64,000 nucleotides of DNA from Bradyrhizobium jicamae (GTDB taxonomy: Bacteria; Pseudomonadota; Alphaproteobacteria; Rhizobiales; Xanthobacteraceae), in NCBI RefSeq assembly GCF_001440395.1, contig NZ_LLXZ01000059.1, positions 81,783 to 145,782 on the forward strand. The letters are read 5' to 3'. Positions 45,853 through 55,185 of the stretch are shown here, in pieces. Position 1 is the first letter of the stretch, and every line of letters begins with the position of its first letter. The notes below the pieces were generated by a model, which was not told the origin of the DNA, ran no database searches, and was given only the letters and a program-made list of their open reading frames with translations. The position numbers were made by a program, and so were the translations under genes.

Positions 45853-47805
45853 TCAGTGCGATCTGGTCAGGATGCCGTTCTGAGCCCAACCGGTCGCTTG
45901 CGACACGGCTGCCACGATCTGCCCGGAACCGCCCCGACCGGTGTTGCCGGCCAGATATTGGTTCAGCAGCGCGAAGCTCTGGTTTGCCAGGGACGCCGTA
46001 GTCCCGCTTGCCTGAGAATCCGTCGCGATCGCCTGGCCCCTCGTGGTTGCCAGCGTGCTGGCGGGCGACCCCACCTGTTGCTGCAGCTGCTCAAAGCCCT
46101 GGTTAGCCAGGAACCCTGCGCCTCTACTCATCGAGACCGACGGCGAAGGAGCCGTCACGCTGGGGGTCTGCGGCGTCGTGGTCGTCGTAGCCGAAGACCG
46201 CCTATCCGTCACGCTGATGGTCTGCGGCGCGGATGTCGCTACAGCGCCCGTGACCGGATCCTTTGCACTTGCGGTCAGCGTGAGCATGGATTCAGGAGTG
46301 GCCCGGCCACGGTAGTGCGATTGCAGCGTCAGTCCGCTCTCAACCTGCGCAGCCGTCAAGGTGATGTTGTCTCCCCTGAACGTCCGGCCATCGAGGTTGC
46401 TGGTGATCGTCTCGTATCTCGGCAGGCCCGTGACGTTCACGGTCACGCGATCGTTGGAATCGGTCGTTGTCACATTGGTTCCCAGACTGACCATACCGCC
46501 TCTGCTGCGCACCGACAGCGTGGGATCCGCGACACTAAGAACCGGCTTCGTAACGGGCGACGTCGGGGTGGTAGGCCTGGTTGGGGACGTCGGCGTCGTT
46601 GGAGACGTCGGCGTTGTCGGGGACGTCGGGGTCGCATCGATCTGAAGGCCGGCGAACGTCTTCACCGCGCCCGAAAGGTTCGCCGCAAGACCGGAAAGAT
46701 CCTTGATGCTGGCCCCGCTCGGAAGATTGACGCCGGTGATCGCGACCGCCGAGGTGTCCTTATCGGTCGGTGCGACGGTCGTTCTAAAGGTGAGCGAACT
46801 CGTGCCCGAGCCGCCGACATAAGTGGCTGTGTCGCCATTGTTGAGCGCCAGCGTAGGCGTCCCGGTGACTCTCACGGCCTCGCTGAAGCCGAGCGTCATC
46901 GTGATGGTATCACCGTTATCCGCGACGCCCGTTCCCGGTGTAGCGGAGGCCTGCGTCACCGTCGGCGCCAGATTCACCGGCGTGGTCGGCGTCGTGGGCG
47001 TCGTTGGCTGTGTCGGTGCCGTCGCTGCCGATCCGGTCGTTAGCGTCAAGTTTCGGAAACTGGCCTCGACAGTCTCGGATGTCGGCGACCGATAGAGTCC
47101 GTACATCCAATAGGTGGGGGCTCCATAACCCAAGGGGCCCTGATAGTTCACAACTTGAGTACCGTCGACCGAAACCTGCAGGTACCCGCTGCTGGTGTTC
47201 GACACATTGGTTTTTATTTGAATATTGTGGTACTGGCCAGTTTGAATTGGATTGGGGTCGGTCCAGAGCGTGAGCATCTTGAGATCGCTGGACCCGTTGC
47301 TGGGATTCCCACCGGGCAGGACGTAGCGAGCGACAACCGCCAGACGGTCGCCATGAAGCTCGATCGCGAACGGAGGCGATGCCCCGTACGCGGTGGTTTG
47401 CATTTCTCCGGTGACAAACCATCGTGCCGTGTTTTTAAATGAGCCGTTGGGCCCATTGGCTTCCAACAAAAACTGATAGTTTATGTTGGTAGCAGTACCG
47501 ACCGGAATCTTTGTACCAGCGGAACCGTCAATTTGAGCGCGATCAACGGATGATCCGGCATCGAACCAGGCTTTATCACCCGGTTGAAGTTCGAACCGCA
47601 GAGTTTGTGGATCAGGATTGGTCAGGGCATAGCTCTCGCCCGACGTCTCCACCCAGTAACGGTCGCCGCCAATTGTAACGGAACCCTCGCCGGTTGCTGT
47701 AGGCGAAAAGTTCGTAATTGTGCCGGTCGTATTCAAATCAGGCCTCCATCGAGTTTCAGAGCTGTGTGTCTTTGACGTTGACAAGGGAATTCCGCTGCCG
47801 CGCAT
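45853..47805 (-). CDS. Secreted lyase-like protein with repeat region, type I substrate
   Basis: About 650 residues from the ATG at 47805 (MRGSGIPLSTSKTH). The heparin lyase I-like domain (about 35-250) has FSPTATGEGSVTIGGDRYWV and YWMYGLYRSPTSETVEASFR. Then follow a Thr/Pro linker, an Ig-like domain (ADNGDTITMTLGFSEAVRVT), a second TPTSPTTP low-complexity linker, a cadherin-like domain (TVNVTGLPRYETITSNLDG), and a C-terminus rich in Gln, Ala and Ser that probably holds the uncleaved type I signal. RTX nonapeptides are absent. It likely trims the exopolysaccharide at the surface. Earlier in-frame codons up to 48045 run over the 34-bp repeats and are probably not translated. Confidence 0.8.
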   Translation of the reverse strand: MRGSGIPLSTSKTHSSETRWRPDLNTTGTITNFSPTATGEGSVTIGGDRYWVETSGESYALTNPDPQTLRFELQPGDKAWFDAGSSVDRAQIDGSAGTKIPVGTATNINYQFLLEANGPNGSFKNTARWFVTGEMQTTAYGASPPFAIELHGDRLAVVARYVLPGGNPSNGSSDLKMLTLWTDPNPIQTGQYHNIQIKTNVSNTSSGYLQVSVDGTQVVNYQGPLGYGAPTYWMYGLYRSPTSETVEASFRNLTLTTGSAATAPTQPTTPTTPTTPVNLAPTVTQASATPGTGVADNGDTITMTLGFSEAVRVTGTPTLALNNGDTATYVGGSGTSSLTFRTTVAPTDKDTSAVAITGVNLPSGASIKDLSGLAANLSGAVKTFAGLQIDATPTSPTTPTSPTTPTSPTRPTTPTSPVTKPVLSVADPTLSVRSRGGMVSLGTNVTTTDSNDRVTVNVTGLPRYETITSNLDGRTFRGDNITLTAAQVESGLTLQSHYRGRATPESMLTLTASAKDPVTGAVATSAPQTISVTDRRSSATTTTTPQTPSVTAPSPSVSMSRGAGFLANQGFEQLQQQVGSPASTLATTRGQAIATDSQASGTTASLANQSFALLNQYLAGNTGRGGSGQIVAAVSQATGWAQNGILTRSH

Positions 47806-47857
47806 CGTGCAGGCGCGCGACATACCACACGCTCGCAGCGCCTCGCGCCACGAACGG

Positions 47858-47935
47858 ATTCCAATGCTTCGCAACCTCTGGCTGCGAGCAGATTCCAATG
47901 CATCGCAGTCTTGGACCGCGAGCACATTCCAATGC
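47858..47935 (-). repeat. Three 34-bp tandem units upstream of the lyase-like gene
   Basis: ATTCCAATGC occurs at 47858-47867, 47892-47901 and 47926-47935, exactly 34 bases apart, with similar flanks (GCGAGCAGATTCCAATGCAT-like). On the minus strand the unit is GCATTGGAATCTGCTCGCAG and more. They lie 53-130 bases before the lyase-like start codon, so they could be repeated operator sites, or a decaying minisatellite. Confidence 0.75.
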
Positions 47936-48778
47936 AGTGGGATTGGCCCCCCCAACTGCTGAGCGGGTTGGTTAATGAGTGAGTATGGCGAAAAAAATAA
48001 GTTAACATGGCGATAATTAGAACCGCACGGCCCACGTGTGGGCACCTACGCCATGCGCCTGCCGTTGCTGCTGAATTCGGTATCGCTGCTGTTGGGGAAA
48101 CCAAAAAGATCTCCACTGATGGTACCAGTGTATGTGTTCACCGTCGTAAATTATGTTGTGTTCCTCCCCTCCAAGCAGCTCGCCAGCGACGGAGGCGTCG
48201 CGTAGCGCGTGATCTCGTCCTCTCCAGGCGCAATCCGCAAAGCACTTGGCTGCCGACGCAAGCGCCTTGGCGGCGGCCGATGAGCGACTGGGTTCGCGAG
48301 TGAAGTCTTCGTCAAGGGTTGCTATCATGGTCGGCGGCGACGCTGGTCCGAGGACGAGAAGCCAAGATCGTACCGGAGCGCTTACAGACGCCGCGCCGGG
48401 TCGCAGCAATGGCGCGGTGATACGGCATTTCACGCTCGTTGCCGCTCCGATTGACCACAGATCGAAGTGGCAGGCCTTGATCACAGCCACCTTGGCCTAG
48501 TCAGGAACAAGGAGTTTCGGGGCGCCGCCAATCGCCTCGAGCGCGGCCGACGTTCGCCCTGCGAGAAGCAGGAAGCCGATGTGGGTAATCCCAAAGAGCC
48601 CCCACGCGGCGCGAGTTTTGGATTAGTTCTCTCCATAGGAGGCCGTATGGGCCAACAGTCCGTGTCCACTCGACCAATAGGAGTCCTGTCGGCGGCACGC
48701 GTGCTGGTGGCCATGCGTTGCGGACCATTCACGTACGGTTCACTAACTCCCTCTAGCATCCAAGCAGACGCATCTTAA
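47936..48778. other. Mostly empty stretch between the lyase-like gene and the methyltransferase
   Basis: About 840 bases. Short frames on both strands have no family look. GTGGGTAATCCCAAAGAGCC at about 48580-48599 resembles the core of the 80-bp repeat. Nothing else is supported. Confidence 0.4.
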
Positions 48779-49060
48779 ATGGCCGGTCTGTCGGATCTGC
48801 GGGTAGCGATCATTGGCGGCGCAGCAGTTATGGGCTTGATGTTTGTCCTTGGAATGTGGGTGGTCGTTGTCGCGACATGTCGCTTTGGCAACTCATTCTG
48901 CGAGGCCGCGGACAACTATACCTCGCACGGGCGCGAACAGGATCACGACAAAGCCGGAAACTCGAGCGCAGGCCCGCATCGATGCGACCCTAACGGCGCC
49001 TTGTCCGAAAATGTCGCCGGCGCATCCAACATCTACTTTGGAGCTCCCTTGCCATGCTAA
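48779..49060 (+). CDS. Small possible membrane protein, unknown
   Basis: 93 codons: one hydrophobic segment (LRVAIIGGAAVMGLMFVLGMWVV, about residues 7-30, so a single helix), then a hydrophilic tail with no family I recognise. No good ribosome site precedes the ATG. Its stop overlaps the next gene's start by 7 bases, which suggests coupling but may be chance. Confidence 0.3.
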   Translation: MAGLSDLRVAIIGGAAVMGLMFVLGMWVVVVATCRFGNSFCEAADNYTSHGREQDHDKAGNSSAGPHRCDPNGALSENVAGASNIYFGAPLPC

Positions 49061-49980
49061 CCAGAGAGCGACAGACCGTCGACGCCGTACCGGTGGCCAA
49101 GTGCAACAATTGCGGATCGCTGGAATACGGCATCGTTTTTGAGGCCGGAAGAGCGCAGGTCAATCAGATCGTCCGATGTGGAGATTGTGGATTGATGTAC
49201 GCGTTCCCTTTGGAAAGAAGCAACTTGTCGGAATATCTGAACAACTTGCCGGCGACCCTGACGGATCAGAGCGATACGGTCAAACACACAGCCGACAAGA
49301 TGCCGGACTATCGACGAATGGCAGGCCGCCTCGAGGAATTTCTACCTCGAAAAGGCGCGCTCTGCGAGATCGGTATCTATTCGGGAGTGCTTTTGAACTA
49401 CTTGCGTTCGCGCGGGTGGACGGTTTCAGGGATCGAACCCGACGGCCGTGCTGTGGCGTACGCCCGGCGCGTTTTCGGACTTGAGGTCCATCACGGTACG
49501 CTGGACACCGCTTCGCTTAATCCTGAGTCCATCGACGCGGCGATCATGCTGCATGTGATCGAACATTTGGATGACCCGGCGAGCGCGGTCGCTCAAGTGC
49601 ATAGCGTTCTCAAGCCCGGCGGAATTTTTGTTGTCGAGACGCCAACTTACGATTCCTGGACCTTCAAGATTCTTGGGCGGCGAGAACGCAGTCTCAGCTG
49701 CGACGGACACGTTTTCTTTTACACGCAAGAGACTCTTTCCGCCTTGTTGCAGCAGCACGGGTTCGAAGTCGTTAAAATGCAGCTGGTAGGACGGACGATG
49801 TCGCTTGCTCGGCTGTTGTTCAACATCGGCGTAATGGCGAAAAACAGAAAGGTTCAGGATCGGCTTGCGGCTCTTGCGATTCGGCTCAATCTGGAAAAAT
49901 ACTACATCTACCTTAATGTGAAGGATATGGTGCGGATGTACGCCCGCAAGGTGAGCTCGGGCAACGAGCGGCAGTCCTAA
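49054..49980 (+). CDS. Class I SAM-dependent methyltransferase with N-terminal zinc ribbon
   Basis: 308 residues. The N-terminus has CNNCGS and CGDCGLMY, a zinc-ribbon pair typical of sugar C-methyltransferase-type proteins. The methyltransferase fold follows: LCEIGIYSGVLLNYLRSRGW, VSGIEPDGRAVAYAR, and IMLHVIEHLDDPASAVAQVH, with LKPGGIFVVETP. It would methylate a sugar intermediate or chain end. GGAG lies upstream of the ATG at 49054. It runs convergent with the CelD-like gene. Confidence 0.85.
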   Translation: MLTRERQTVDAVPVAKCNNCGSLEYGIVFEAGRAQVNQIVRCGDCGLMYAFPLERSNLSEYLNNLPATLTDQSDTVKHTADKMPDYRRMAGRLEEFLPRKGALCEIGIYSGVLLNYLRSRGWTVSGIEPDGRAVAYARRVFGLEVHHGTLDTASLNPESIDAAIMLHVIEHLDDPASAVAQVHSVLKPGGIFVVETPTYDSWTFKILGRRERSLSCDGHVFFYTQETLSALLQQHGFEVVKMQLVGRTMSLARLLFNIGVMAKNRKVQDRLAALAIRLNLEKYYIYLNVKDMVRMYARKVSSGNERQS

Positions 49981-50144
49981 GCCTGATCAAGCCGGTGTCG
50001 CGGGATTGCGGAGGCGAGACGCGCGCGGGTTGCTTGATCGTCGTCGCTGCTTTTGAATCGCCAGCCAGCTCTCCATTGGGCTGCCGATTGTTCGACGACA
50101 AGCCACCCTCCGTTGGTCCTCGTCGAAGAACCCACTCCGATCGT

Positions 50145-51314
50145 CTAGGAACTAGCCCCCAAATACGGAATACGGAGCCGCAGCTTCTTTTTTGCGAGAT
50201 GCGTAGCAATCGTTCGTAGCATCCGCTTGGCTCCGCGGAGCTTGGCCTCGATGCGGCGCTCCGGACTGTCTCTGCCTATTGCGATCCACTTCATGGCATG
50301 CTCCCTATTAGCCAGATGGGACTTGTGCCCACCGCCACCAGCCAGGAAGTCGTAGCCGTGTTCCCCGCGTGCGATGCTGTCCTGAATAGCCAGCACATGG
50401 CTGACAAGCCCGGGCTTGAGCCGGCCATCGCTCTCATAGAGAAAGCCGCTTTGGTAGTTAAGGACACGGCCGTCATGCACGAAATTGTACAAGACCCCGA
50501 TTGTCTGGTCCCCAGCCAGCGTCCGTGAGATGCGGACAGCCCCCGTTGGAACTCCGCGTGCAATCAGCTCCTCGTGAAATGGACGGAAGCCCGGGTTGGC
50601 GAAGGCCCCCCTGCGTCTCCATCGCGACTGATGAAAGTCACTCAGCAGATCGAACGCGGCGAGGGCCTCCTTTGTCGTTTCCATGATCCGGAGTTCAACG
50701 GGGCCGCGTTCGGCATACAACCGCATGGCACGGCTCACCGCCTGGCGAGTACTGCGGCCCAATGTGGCGCGATAATCCCCCCCTTGCTGACGGACTTTGG
50801 CGAAATCAACCCACGGTGCCGGGCCAGCCTGTTTCACCTCGGTAACGAGCCCAACCCGGCCTGCGGCGCGACTAGCGGCCAACTCAAGGTCCGGATCAAT
50901 TCCGGAGAGGACTAACTGATCCGAGAGGCGCAGGCGGGACGTCAACGCATCGAGACCTGCCGATATGATGGCGTCGGAATGCTCAGCAAGAATATTATTG
51001 TACTCGATGAACAATCGGTCGAAACGTGCATATCCTGTTTCATTGAGCAGCCAACGCGCCCGCGCATGCGGCCCGAGACTCCACGCTCTCCGCCGGCAAA
51101 TAATCGCCAGGCCGACGACCTTGCTTGACGACCGAGCGACGAGGACTTGTGGTTGCGCGCCATCCGGGAGATGCCGTAGCCAGGTGCCGATCCAGAGCCA
51201 GGATAAAAAGAACGAGTGAGACACCCGCGCTTCGAGCTCCTTCCACGTGGTCTCAAGCGTCGTAATGCTATCCAAGGCCTCCACGCTGACATCGATGACT
51301 GCCTCATGATGCAT
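50145..51314 (-). CDS. CelD/FemAB-like acyltransferase (GNAT fold)
   Basis: 389 residues with the double-GNAT arrangement of the CelD/BcsL group (PF13480-like): WLRHLPDGAQPQVLVARSSS, the central RQAVSRAMRLYAERGPVELR, DLLSDFHQSRWRRRGAFANP, and a final YNFVHDGRVLNYQSGFLYES, YDFLAGGGGHKSHLA. Such proteins occur in alphaproteobacterial exopolysaccharide loci and are thought to acylate sugars. The start at 51314 fits the reading; an element with GTGGGTAATCAGAAAGGG lies about 210 bases upstream. Confidence 0.8.
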   Translation of the reverse strand: MHHEAVIDVSVEALDSITTLETTWKELEARVSHSFFLSWLWIGTWLRHLPDGAQPQVLVARSSSKVVGLAIICRRRAWSLGPHARARWLLNETGYARFDRLFIEYNNILAEHSDAIISAGLDALTSRLRLSDQLVLSGIDPDLELAASRAAGRVGLVTEVKQAGPAPWVDFAKVRQQGGDYRATLGRSTRQAVSRAMRLYAERGPVELRIMETTKEALAAFDLLSDFHQSRWRRRGAFANPGFRPFHEELIARGVPTGAVRISRTLAGDQTIGVLYNFVHDGRVLNYQSGFLYESDGRLKPGLVSHVLAIQDSIARGEHGYDFLAGGGGHKSHLANREHAMKWIAIGRDSPERRIEAKLRGAKRMLRTIATHLAKKKLRLRIPYLGASS

Positions 51315-51618
51315 GACTTATTTCTCTTTCAACGACAGAGGACCGCAAACGCGCTGCGACGGAACGACCGAAGGGCCCAGCTGCAATGATCGTGGAAGAT
51401 CCGACGAAGGGGTCGGATGGCTGGTCACACACAGATGGCGGACACACCCATTTTTTGAGCGTCTCTGGCCGTCGCTTCTGCGGATAACGGAACTATATCT
51501 GGAACTGGACCCATGTGTCGGACCCTTTCTGATTACCCACGGCGGCTTCCCTTCGACTTGTGCGAGCGGAGAGCGCATCATGCATCTCGCCGCCGAAGTG
51601 GGACAAACTACAGCAGGC
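51315..51618. other. Intergenic with a repeat-like GGGTAATC element
   Basis: About 300 bases. On the minus strand at about 51520-51540 the sequence GTGGGTAATCAGAAAGGGTC resembles the core of the 80-bp repeat. No gene recognised. Confidence 0.45.
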
Positions 51619-52719
51619 CTAACCATGAGCTCGTATCGCATCTTCGTAGACCGCTGCAGTTTCTCGCGCGATGGTGTCCCAGCTCAATTGCCCGCGAGCG
51701 CGCTCCATTGCCCCGCGCCGAAGCCTCTCGTCCAGCTTCTCGCTTACGATAAACCGCGCCATTGCCTCAGCCAGTGCATCCACGCTTTTCGGTGCAACCA
51801 ACAAACCATCATGCTCGTTTGTGACTACGTCAGGCAATCCTCCGACGCAGGTTGCGATCACCGGCCGCCCAAACCCGAAGGCCATCGCGGCGACCCCGCT
51901 CTGGGTGGCATCCGTATATGGAAGCACAACGGCACTCGCTCGGCGGAACATCTGCGGAATTTCGTCAGCGAGAAAACGACGATCCACTAACTCGACCCAG
52001 GGCATTTCGCCGATACTGGCGCGATTCTGATCTAGATCGGATCCCGTTCCTGCAATTACCAAACGAAATTGCAAGCCTCTCCGAGCTAACAATTCTGCTG
52101 CCTGCAACGCGTATCCGAGACCCTTGTAGGCCTCGATTCGTCCAAAAAACAAAAACACCGGCGGCTTCTCGGGAATGGTTTCCACCCGGCCTTGATCATC
52201 ACCAAGCACACCGTGTGAGACTGAAGCAAGTTGAAGAGTTAGCTGCGGCTCCCTTCCTCGCCATTCCTCCCGCATTCTTTCGCCATGTACTATCAAACGA
52301 TCTGCACGAGTGCGCAAACGTATCCGATAAGCCTCAGACTTCAGGGCCACGCGCCGATCAGCTCCGCTATGCGGGACTGGGTCGTGCACGGTAACGACGA
52401 GCGGAGTTGAATATCTCAGAACGTCGTTGGTCCACGTTGGAACGCAATTCGTCACTTCCTGAACGTGAATCACGTCGGGCCGAAATCGTCGCATCTCACA
52501 CGTCAGCCTCATCGCATGGATCAGCGCACTGCGGCGTCTCATCTTTCCAAACCACAGGACATTCCCGCGTCTGACAAGCGCATCCCGCAAAGACTTGGAA
52601 AGATCATACTCGGCATTGGAAGAATCCAGGATCAGCAGCACCTCGTGGCTTCTATCAAGCGCCAAGGCGAGGCGGGACGCATATTCCGCATAATGGAACG
52701 ATACGAGAGCCACCTTCAC
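51619..52719 (-). CDS. GT4-family glycosyltransferase
   Basis: About 366 residues from the GTG at 52719 (VKVALVSFHYAEYASRLALAL), with GAGGGGAGCTGCGA just before it; the longer frame upstream crosses remnant DNA. N-domain DVIHVQEVTNCVPTWTNDVL and VVTVHDPVPH; donor half with FLFFGRIEAYKGLGYALQAA, RASAVVLPYTDATQSGVAAM and GRPVIATCVGGLPDVV. One retaining sugar transfer of the repeat unit. It follows a possible wzy remnant by a GTGA stop-start overlap. Confidence 0.88.
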   Translation of the reverse strand: MKVALVSFHYAEYASRLALALDRSHEVLLILDSSNAEYDLSKSLRDALVRRGNVLWFGKMRRRSALIHAMRLTCEMRRFRPDVIHVQEVTNCVPTWTNDVLRYSTPLVVTVHDPVPHSGADRRVALKSEAYRIRLRTRADRLIVHGERMREEWRGREPQLTLQLASVSHGVLGDDQGRVETIPEKPPVFLFFGRIEAYKGLGYALQAAELLARRGLQFRLVIAGTGSDLDQNRASIGEMPWVELVDRRFLADEIPQMFRRASAVVLPYTDATQSGVAAMAFGFGRPVIATCVGGLPDVVTNEHDGLLVAPKSVDALAEAMARFIVSEKLDERLRRGAMERARGQLSWDTIARETAAVYEDAIRAHG

Positions 52720-52949
52720 TCGCAGCTCCCCTCGACCGGCGGGGTGGGGGCAGTGATCTCCACCAATGCGATTGGTTTGGCCGCAACGACCTTGATGTGC
52801 ACGGAGCCGAACGGGGACTGTATAACAGCGTACCGAGACACGTTGATCATCGACAAGGCAATGACGCCGACCACCGCCGTCCCGACCTGTCCGTGGCCTC
52901 GAATCAGTGCAACACACATAATCATTGAAGCAACTAGCCCGATCCCTAG
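52716..52949 (-). pseudogene. Possible C-terminal remnant of a Wzy-like membrane protein
   Basis: The frame GTLGIGLVASMIMCVALIRG, then QVGTAVVGVIALSMINVSRYAV, looks like the last helix and tail of a polymerase. It ends in a TGA that overlaps the GT4 start (GTGA), typical of operon genes. Its N-terminal part is lost, and the DNA up to the wzc stop holds only a 35-codon frame. It may be the dead wzy of this wzc operon, while the wzy-like gene at 20660 serves the locus. Confidence 0.35.
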
Positions 52950-53069
52950 AGTGCCTTATCGCGGACGTGAAGCTCCCTAACACGCGCCCAACCTGCACTG
53001 CCAGCCAGCTCGGTCCAGCGTCCCATATTCACAAGAAGCACATCGCGCATCACGGTTGCGCGGCATGCA

Positions 53070-55037
53070 TCAAGGTCGCTGCTCGTATCTCTTCACCGAC
53101 TTCATGTCTGCCTTGTTCAAGGCGACCCCGAGCATAATTTCATCTATGTCGCTACAGGCTTTGAGCGCGCGTTCGACGACAGCGATATCCGTGCGCCCCC
53201 ATTCGACAACAAGGATGAAGGAATCCAACGAGCGCGCCATGGCGCGAGCATCCGCAAATGGCGCCACGGGTGGCAGATCGACAATGACGTATTCGTAGGT
53301 TTCGCGAAGAGTCTGAAACAGTTTGGCGAGCTTGTCCGATGCCAGAAGATTGCTCGCATGAATTGGTCGAGAGTTATTGCCAACCGGTAGAAAGGCCATT
53401 TGTGATGCTGAATCGATCCACGTTGTTTCAGGCACCGAAACTGTCCCTGTCATGATGTCCAAAATGCCAAATGCGGCGCCCGGAGCCAATTCGTCCGAGA
53501 GGGATTGATTTCGCAAATTGCAGTCTACCAGGACAACTCGAGCCCCAGCATGCGCTATGAGCAACGCCAACGCCGCTGCAACGGTGGACTTTCCCTCGTG
53601 GGGTTGCGTTGAGGTGATCCCAATAGCCTGGTTTCGCTTGCCGTTACGGCTCATCGAATCTATGGCCAGCTTCATCTCAAGAAACGAATCGGTAAATCGG
53701 GACTGTGGTGCATCTGTAATGGTCCAGATTGGACTATCTCCACGTATGATGCTTCGCGATCTTGACGCGGAGTTGGACAAACGGCGCTTCGATAAGCGGT
53801 CGCCGTCCGTCGATGGCATGGCAATGGACACGAGACGATTTCGCATTGAGGCGGCCGGGCTCTCGACGCTCGCCAGGTTCATCGCCATCTTTTCGGCAGG
53901 GCCAGGGAAAGCCGTTGTCAACTTTCTCCAAACGCCGCCGGACTTGACCCTTGGGATAACTGCGATGCAGGCCATTTGATGCTCGCGACAGACCTGCCCG
54001 CCGGTACGGAAGCCTCGAACCGACAGATCGCGCAGTATCCCGATAGCGATGCCAAGAAGCACACCCCCAACGACCGATAGTCCAAGCACGATTCCGACTT
54101 TCGGCGAGCTGGCCCGCAAGGGAGGGGTCGCTTCAGCGAGCAGATGCGCTTCTAACGCTGGCGAGGATTGCTGTTGCGCCTCCATGTAACGCAGCACACG
54201 AAGAAAATTTTCATAAGTCCTTGTGGTGGATTCCGCGGCCGCTTCGAGTTCGCGGAGCTCATCTTGTGTTTTAGTTGTCAATTGCGATGGGGCTGTTCCT
54301 GGATCGACAGGCTTTGCGGAATCGGCGACGTTATTCTTACGATAGTTCGCAAGTGCGTTTTTGGCAGCTGACGCTTGGCTGCTCAACTCGTTTGTCCGAT
54401 CCTTGACCCATTTCTCGCTTCGCAAGGACGAGTTGTATTTTGCGTTCAATTGAGCCGCAACGTATGTTTCGGCAACGGTGTTTAAAATCTGCGCCGCCCG
54501 CACGGGATCGGCGGAGACGAAGGAAATCTTGATAATGTACGTAAGGCCAACGCGCTTGGCCGAAAGTTTGCGTTGAAACGATTCCAGGGCATGGCGCGTC
54601 GCGCTAAATTCCGTTTCTGGTCTGCTCCAGCCGAACAGGCCGGATACCGACTTGATCATGCTGCGCACGAGGCCGTCTCGGCGGGCAAATTCCGGATCCT
54701 CCTCTGCCAGACCCAGTTTCCCAATCACAGTGCGAGCGATGCCCTCGGACTTTATGATTTCGATCTGGCTTTCCACGATCGTCGACACGGAGGCAGTGTC
54801 TCCCGGAGCGGCTTTCGTATCTACGATGATTTGTGCGTCGGCGGTAAACGTCGGTGCCGCATTAATGAGGTAGAGGAAAGCAATGCCCAGCGTTATCGAA
54901 CACGTCAACAATATGGTCGAGAGACGCCGCCATATGAAGTCCACCACATCTGCCAACGAGACGATCGGCAAACGCAGGTCAGGAGTCATACTGTCCGGAC
55001 CTCTCGAAGTGTTCATTTGATTAGGAGTCTGTAGCAT
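53070..55037 (-). CDS. Wzc-type chain-length regulator and tyrosine-kinase-like ATPase
   Basis: 655 residues. The Wzz domain spans the N-terminal membrane helix (STILLTCSITLGIAFLYLIN) to the second one (VGIVLGLSVVGGVLLGIAIG, about 320-340), with a coiled coil between. The cytoplasmic part has the Walker A-like TSTQPHEGKSTVAAAL, a Walker A'-like VVLVDCNLR and Walker B VIVDLPPV of bacterial tyrosine kinases. The expected C-terminal tyrosine cluster is missing (ends KRYEQRP) and the A' aspartate context differs, so phosphorylation may be reduced. It controls export and chain length together with Wza. Confidence 0.88.
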   Translation of the reverse strand: MLQTPNQMNTSRGPDSMTPDLRLPIVSLADVVDFIWRRLSTILLTCSITLGIAFLYLINAAPTFTADAQIIVDTKAAPGDTASVSTIVESQIEIIKSEGIARTVIGKLGLAEEDPEFARRDGLVRSMIKSVSGLFGWSRPETEFSATRHALESFQRKLSAKRVGLTYIIKISFVSADPVRAAQILNTVAETYVAAQLNAKYNSSLRSEKWVKDRTNELSSQASAAKNALANYRKNNVADSAKPVDPGTAPSQLTTKTQDELRELEAAAESTTRTYENFLRVLRYMEAQQQSSPALEAHLLAEATPPLRASSPKVGIVLGLSVVGGVLLGIAIGILRDLSVRGFRTGGQVCREHQMACIAVIPRVKSGGVWRKLTTAFPGPAEKMAMNLASVESPAASMRNRLVSIAMPSTDGDRLSKRRLSNSASRSRSIIRGDSPIWTITDAPQSRFTDSFLEMKLAIDSMSRNGKRNQAIGITSTQPHEGKSTVAAALALLIAHAGARVVLVDCNLRNQSLSDELAPGAAFGILDIMTGTVSVPETTWIDSASQMAFLPVGNNSRPIHASNLLASDKLAKLFQTLRETYEYVIVDLPPVAPFADARAMARSLDSFILVVEWGRTDIAVVERALKACSDIDEIMLGVALNKADMKSVKRYEQRP

Positions 55038-55185
55038 TCTCGCACCAGCGTTGACGGTTGCACTTCAAGGCTTCGCACATGAGATGATGCGAAGCGCCCG
55101 ACCGGGGCGATGGAGCCCAAGTCAGATACGCCTCGCGGTTTACCAAACGAAAGGTCGGTTAGACGGTGCAACGGGTGGAGAGGCG

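Noticed and set aside
47858..47935. CRISPR-like array
   Set aside because: Only three units with a fixed 34-base period and no unique spacers between them; no cas genes in the window.
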